Program-made: the position numbers and the translations under genes
In this document: positions 61,893 through 64,000 of the stretch, one piece after another
How positions within the stretch are numbered: the stretch's first letter is position 1
How the letters are laid out: every line of letters begins with the position of its first letter
Assembly (NCBI RefSeq): GCF_000426285.1
Contig: NZ_AUFB01000004.1
Location: forward strand, 186,001-250,000
Direction of reading: 5' to 3'
Length of the DNA stretch: 64,000 bases
Source: Rhizobium leucaenae USDA 9039
Lineage (GTDB): Bacteria; Pseudomonadota; Alphaproteobacteria; Rhizobiales; Rhizobiaceae
Notes under the pieces: generated by a model
Databases searched by the model: none
Told to the model about the DNA's origin: nothing
Seen by the model: only the letters and a program-made list of their open reading frames with translations

Positions 61893-62816
61893 CTAACCGA
61901 GACGATTAGCCGGCTCAGCAGGGCCGCTGTTCACATAGATTGCATAGAGCGAAGTCGTAGCGGTGATATAGAGCCGGTTGCGCTTCGGACCGCCGAAGCA
62001 GAGGTTCGATACGACCTCCGGAATGAGAATGCGGCCGATCAATGTACCATCCGGCGCGTAGACCCGGACGGAATCGCCGCTGGAGGCGAAGATGTTGCCC
62101 TGGCGATCAACCCGGAAACCGTCGAACATGCCGACTTCGCAGGTGGCGAAAACACGCCCCTCACTGAGGCTGCGGCCGTCCGGATTGACGGAATAGGCGG
62201 TGATCGTCGGCGGCAGGCCGGGCACATGCGAGCCGCCGGTATCGGATACATAGAGCACGCTTTCATCCGGCGAGAAGGTGAGACCGTTCGGCTTGACGCG
62301 GTCACCGGCAACCAGCGTCACCGCTCCATCGGCTGGATCGATGCGATAGACGTTGGACGCATTGATTTCGGAGGGTGCGGCAAAGCCCTCATAATCACTG
62401 TCGATCCCGTAGGTCGGATCGGTGAACCAGATCGAGCCATCCGACTTCACGACAACGTCGTTCGGCGAATTCAACCGCTTGCCGTCGAAACGGTCGGCGA
62501 GCGGCCGCCATAGCCCGTCATGATCCAGCCGGCTGACACGGCGGCCTCCATGCTCGCAGGCGATGATCCGGCCTTCGAAATCGAGCGTGTGGCCATTGTG
62601 ATAACCGACGGGACTCTCGAAGACGCCGGCTGCGCCCATCACTTCGTCATACCGCAGAATTCGGTCGTTCGGGATATCGGACCATACGACATGGCGTGCG
62701 GCCGGCACATAGACGGGTCCCTCGGTCCAGCGCCCGCCCGTCCAAAGCTGCTCCAATTTCGCAGACCCGTTGATCAACGCCTTGAAGCGCTGATCGAGAA
62801 TATCATACTGGCTCAT
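61893..62816 (-). CDS. SMP-30/gluconolactonase family lactonase
   Basis: 307 residues from ATG 62816 (GGAG 4 nt upstream). A six-bladed propeller with the metal site residues: Glu in WTEGPVYVPAARHVVWSDIP, the Asn in RLNSPNDVVVKSDGSIWFTD, Asn in VKPNGLTFSPDESVLYVSDT and Asp in VGMFDGFRVDRQGNIF. It should open a sugar lactone such as gluconolactone or a related lactone, in a calcium- or zinc-dependent way. No signal peptide; cytosolic. No sugar dehydrogenase is adjacent in the window, so the lactone is unassigned. The leader (62817-62974) shows no gene. Confidence 0.85.
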   Translation of the reverse strand: MSQYDILDQRFKALINGSAKLEQLWTGGRWTEGPVYVPAARHVVWSDIPNDRILRYDEVMGAAGVFESPVGYHNGHTLDFEGRIIACEHGGRRVSRLDHDGLWRPLADRFDGKRLNSPNDVVVKSDGSIWFTDPTYGIDSDYEGFAAPSEINASNVYRIDPADGAVTLVAGDRVKPNGLTFSPDESVLYVSDTGGSHVPGLPPTITAYSVNPDGRSLSEGRVFATCEVGMFDGFRVDRQGNIFASSGDSVRVYAPDGTLIGRILIPEVVSNLCFGGPKRNRLYITATTSLYAIYVNSGPAEPANRLG

Positions 62817-62974
62817 GATGCTCCGCCCTGTTCCTCACAGCCAGCCAACCTCCGACCGGCCTCCCATAATCGGAAGCCAGTCTAGTGACAGCAATCATCG
62901 GCTGTCAAAAACAAGCTGAGGATATGACACGCTTTTTACCGGCGTCATTGCCTATCCGGAAGAGTAGCGTCGTT

Positions 62975-63000
62975 CCCTCTCCCCGCGAGCGGGGAGAGGG
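62975..63000. repeat. Perfect 12-bp G+C-rich hairpin
   Basis: CCCTCTCCCCGC, spacer GA, GCGGGGAGAGGG: a perfect inverted repeat of the kind dispersed in many alphaproteobacterial genomes. It lies directly before the TTAGGG array and 130 bp beyond the end of the truncated gene at 63102. Confidence 0.75.
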
Positions 63001-63002
63001 TG

Positions 63003-63042
63003 AGGGTTAGGGTTAGGGTTAGGGTTAGGGTTAGGGTTAGGG
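63003..63042 (+). repeat. Telomere-like hexamer array (AGGGTT)6
   Basis: Six and two-thirds perfect AGGGTT units run from 63003 to 63042, immediately after the hairpin ending at 63000. The unit equals the vertebrate telomere repeat TTAGGG. The G-rich strand could fold into a G-quadruplex. Common dispersed elements of this class read GAGAGGGTTAGGGTGAGGGG, so the array probably grew from their GGGTTAGGG core by slippage. Confidence 0.85.
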
Positions 63043-63101
63043 GCCGGGCACGAGACATCCTCAGCGACAGACTCGCCGACCATCCCCAAAATCCCTCAAA
63101 A

Positions 63102-64000
63102 TTACAGCAACTTCTCCAGCGTAATCGGCAGCTCGCGTATCCGCTTGCCCGTCGCGTGGAAAACCGCATTGGCAATTGCCGGCGCAACGCCGACGATCCC
63201 CAGTTCGCCGACCGCTTTACCGCCGAGCACGGAGGCGTGCGTGTCGGGAATGCCGACGGAGATCACTTCGATGTCGGGAATATCGGCATTGGTCGGCACG
63301 AGGTAGTCGCCGAGGTTGTTGTTGATGACGCGGGCGTAGCGCTCGTCGACAATACCCTCTTCGAGCAGCGCCTGGCCGATGCCCATGATGATGCCGCCCT
63401 TCCACTGGCTTTCGGCCAGCTTCGGATTGTAGAGCCGGCCGGAATCGAGCGCCGAGACGACGCGCGAGACGCGCACGGTGCCGAAATCCTCGTCAACGCG
63501 TACTTCGATGAAGTGCGCGCACCAGCTATGCATCGAATAGTCGCCGTCCGTGGGCGACAGCATGGTCGCGATGGTCGAGAAGTTGCGGTAATGATCCGCC
63601 TTGCTCTGCTTGTCTTCCGGCAGGGTATTGCGCAGCACCTCGATCTTATCGCGGCCGACCTGCCGCAGAAGCTCGGCAATGGCGATGCCGTCACCGCCTT
63701 CGCGCGGCGGCAGGATGCGGCCGTCCGAAACGGTCAGCGTATTGGCCTGCAGATCGCGAAGCGGCGAGTTGGGATCGTTGATCGCCAGCCCCACCAGCTC
63801 GTCGCGGGCGGCGATAGCCGCCTTGTAGACGGCGCCGGTCATGAGGTTGGCAAGCTGCGACCCGCCCGCAACGGGCGCGCGCGGCAAGGCGGAATCGCCA
63901 AGCTTGACCCGGATTTGTTCGACCGGGATGCCGAGTGTCTCGGCGGCCGTCTGCGCCAGGATCGTATAGGTGCCCTGGCCCATGTCGATGCCACTGCTCG
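63102..64000 (-). CDS. Xanthine dehydrogenase-family molybdopterin subunit, 3' part
   Basis: The frame is open from the window edge to TAA near 63102; about 299 C-terminal residues are present and the start is beyond the window. The fragment has SSGIDMGQGTYTILAQTAAE (substrate channel/MCD-binding segment), ALPRAPVAGGSQLANLMTGA, then GTVRVSRVVSALDSGRLYNP and the terminal GGKAVGELGIVGVAPAIANA, where the Glu is the catalytic base of the xanthine dehydrogenase/isoquinoline oxidoreductase family. The length after MGQG fits an IorB/AdhB-type periplasmic or a CoxL-like subunit. The substrate (aldehyde, isoquinoline or purine) is not visible; FAD and FeS subunit genes would lie outside. Confidence 0.8.
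   Translation of the reverse strand, partial: SSGIDMGQGTYTILAQTAAETLGIPVEQIRVKLGDSALPRAPVAGGSQLANLMTGAVYKAAIAARDELVGLAINDPNSPLRDLQANTLTVSDGRILPPREGGDGIAIAELLRQVGRDKIEVLRNTLPEDKQSKADHYRNFSTIATMLSPTDGDYSMHSWCAHFIEVRVDEDFGTVRVSRVVSALDSGRLYNPKLAESQWKGGIIMGIGQALLEEGIVDERYARVINNNLGDYLVPTNADIPDIEVISVGIPDTHASVLGGKAVGELGIVGVAPAIANAVFHATGKRIRELPITLEKLL

Noticed and set aside
62945..63187. Open frame containing a Leu-Thr repeat (LTLTLT)
   Set aside because: The dipeptide repeat is just the TTAGGG array read in frame on the minus strand; it overlaps the end of the molybdopterin gene.
1..64000. tRNA, rRNA, CRISPR array, insertion sequence, prophage or conjugation genes
   Set aside because: No cloverleaf-like sequence, spaced direct repeats, transposase, integrase, capsid or mating-pair genes could be recognised in either strand.

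Overview
The window reads as a stretch of a fast-growing rhizobial genome (Rhizobiaceae, Alphaproteobacteria), probably Rhizobium itself. The reasons are the high GC content, a HmrR-type copper regulator, an RHE_PE00001-type plasmid-family protein, alphaproteobacterial palindromic repeats, and the mix of hut, RND efflux, ABC and polysaccharide genes. No rRNA or tRNA genes, insertion sequences, CRISPR arrays or replication genes were seen. I cannot tell whether this is chromosome, chromid or plasmid.

Layout. 1-5.1 kb: the end of a surface polysaccharide locus (GT4 and GT2 glycosyltransferases, a Wzx-like flippase, a double alpha/beta-hydrolase protein with altered nucleophile elbows). 5.2-7.3 kb: an OmpR/TctE-type two-component system. 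7.3-8.0 kb: a stand-alone DnaB-like ATPase. 8.3-12.3 kb: a minus-strand ABC importer operon with two tandem substrate-binding proteins that arose by duplication, including their leader DNA. 12.4-13.2 kb: a gap with a predicted small RNA. 14.5-18.7 kb: a SARP/TPR regulator, a 71-residue peptide gene, a YcaO protein and a TfuA protein. This is the best candidate in the window for an undescribed peptide-modifying system. 19.2-24.5 kb: a TetR-controlled RND pump, then an alcohol dehydrogenase. 25.6-26.0 kb: a FitA-type antitoxin next to the decayed remains of its PIN toxin. 26.0-33.8 kb: an MdtABC-like efflux operon.

34-43.6 kb: an amidase, the RHE_PE00001-type protein, a copper ATPase-HmrR pair behind a textbook MerR-family promoter, a thiolase, a VapBC-like pair whose toxin lacks an expected acidic residue, a small secreted protein and a DHA2 drug exporter. 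43.8-44.5 kb: a cytosolic sulfite-oxidase-fold protein. 44.5-51.8 kb: histidine utilisation (hutI-hutH-hutU-hutD divergent from hutF-hutC, with a palindromic candidate operator between them). Together the Hut enzymes take histidine through urocanate, imidazolonepropionate and formiminoglutamate to formylglutamate; no hutG is in the window. 51.9-55.9 kb: a TetR gene and its apparent exported target sharing CCTAC-N6-GTAGG sites, then a cytochrome b561/molybdopterin oxidoreductase pair and a small secreted protein. 55.9-59.3 kb: an Lrp regulator divergent from an atypical tryptophan-dioxygenase-like protein, and mntR divergent from mntH with a 23-bp inverted repeat between. 59.4-64 kb: an M23 peptidase, a GFA protein, an SMP-30 lactonase, a hairpin plus telomere-like TTAGGG array, and a truncated xanthine-dehydrogenase-type subunit.

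Starts were chosen from ribosome-binding sites and family lengths. All functions are inferred from reading the protein sequences; no database search was run.
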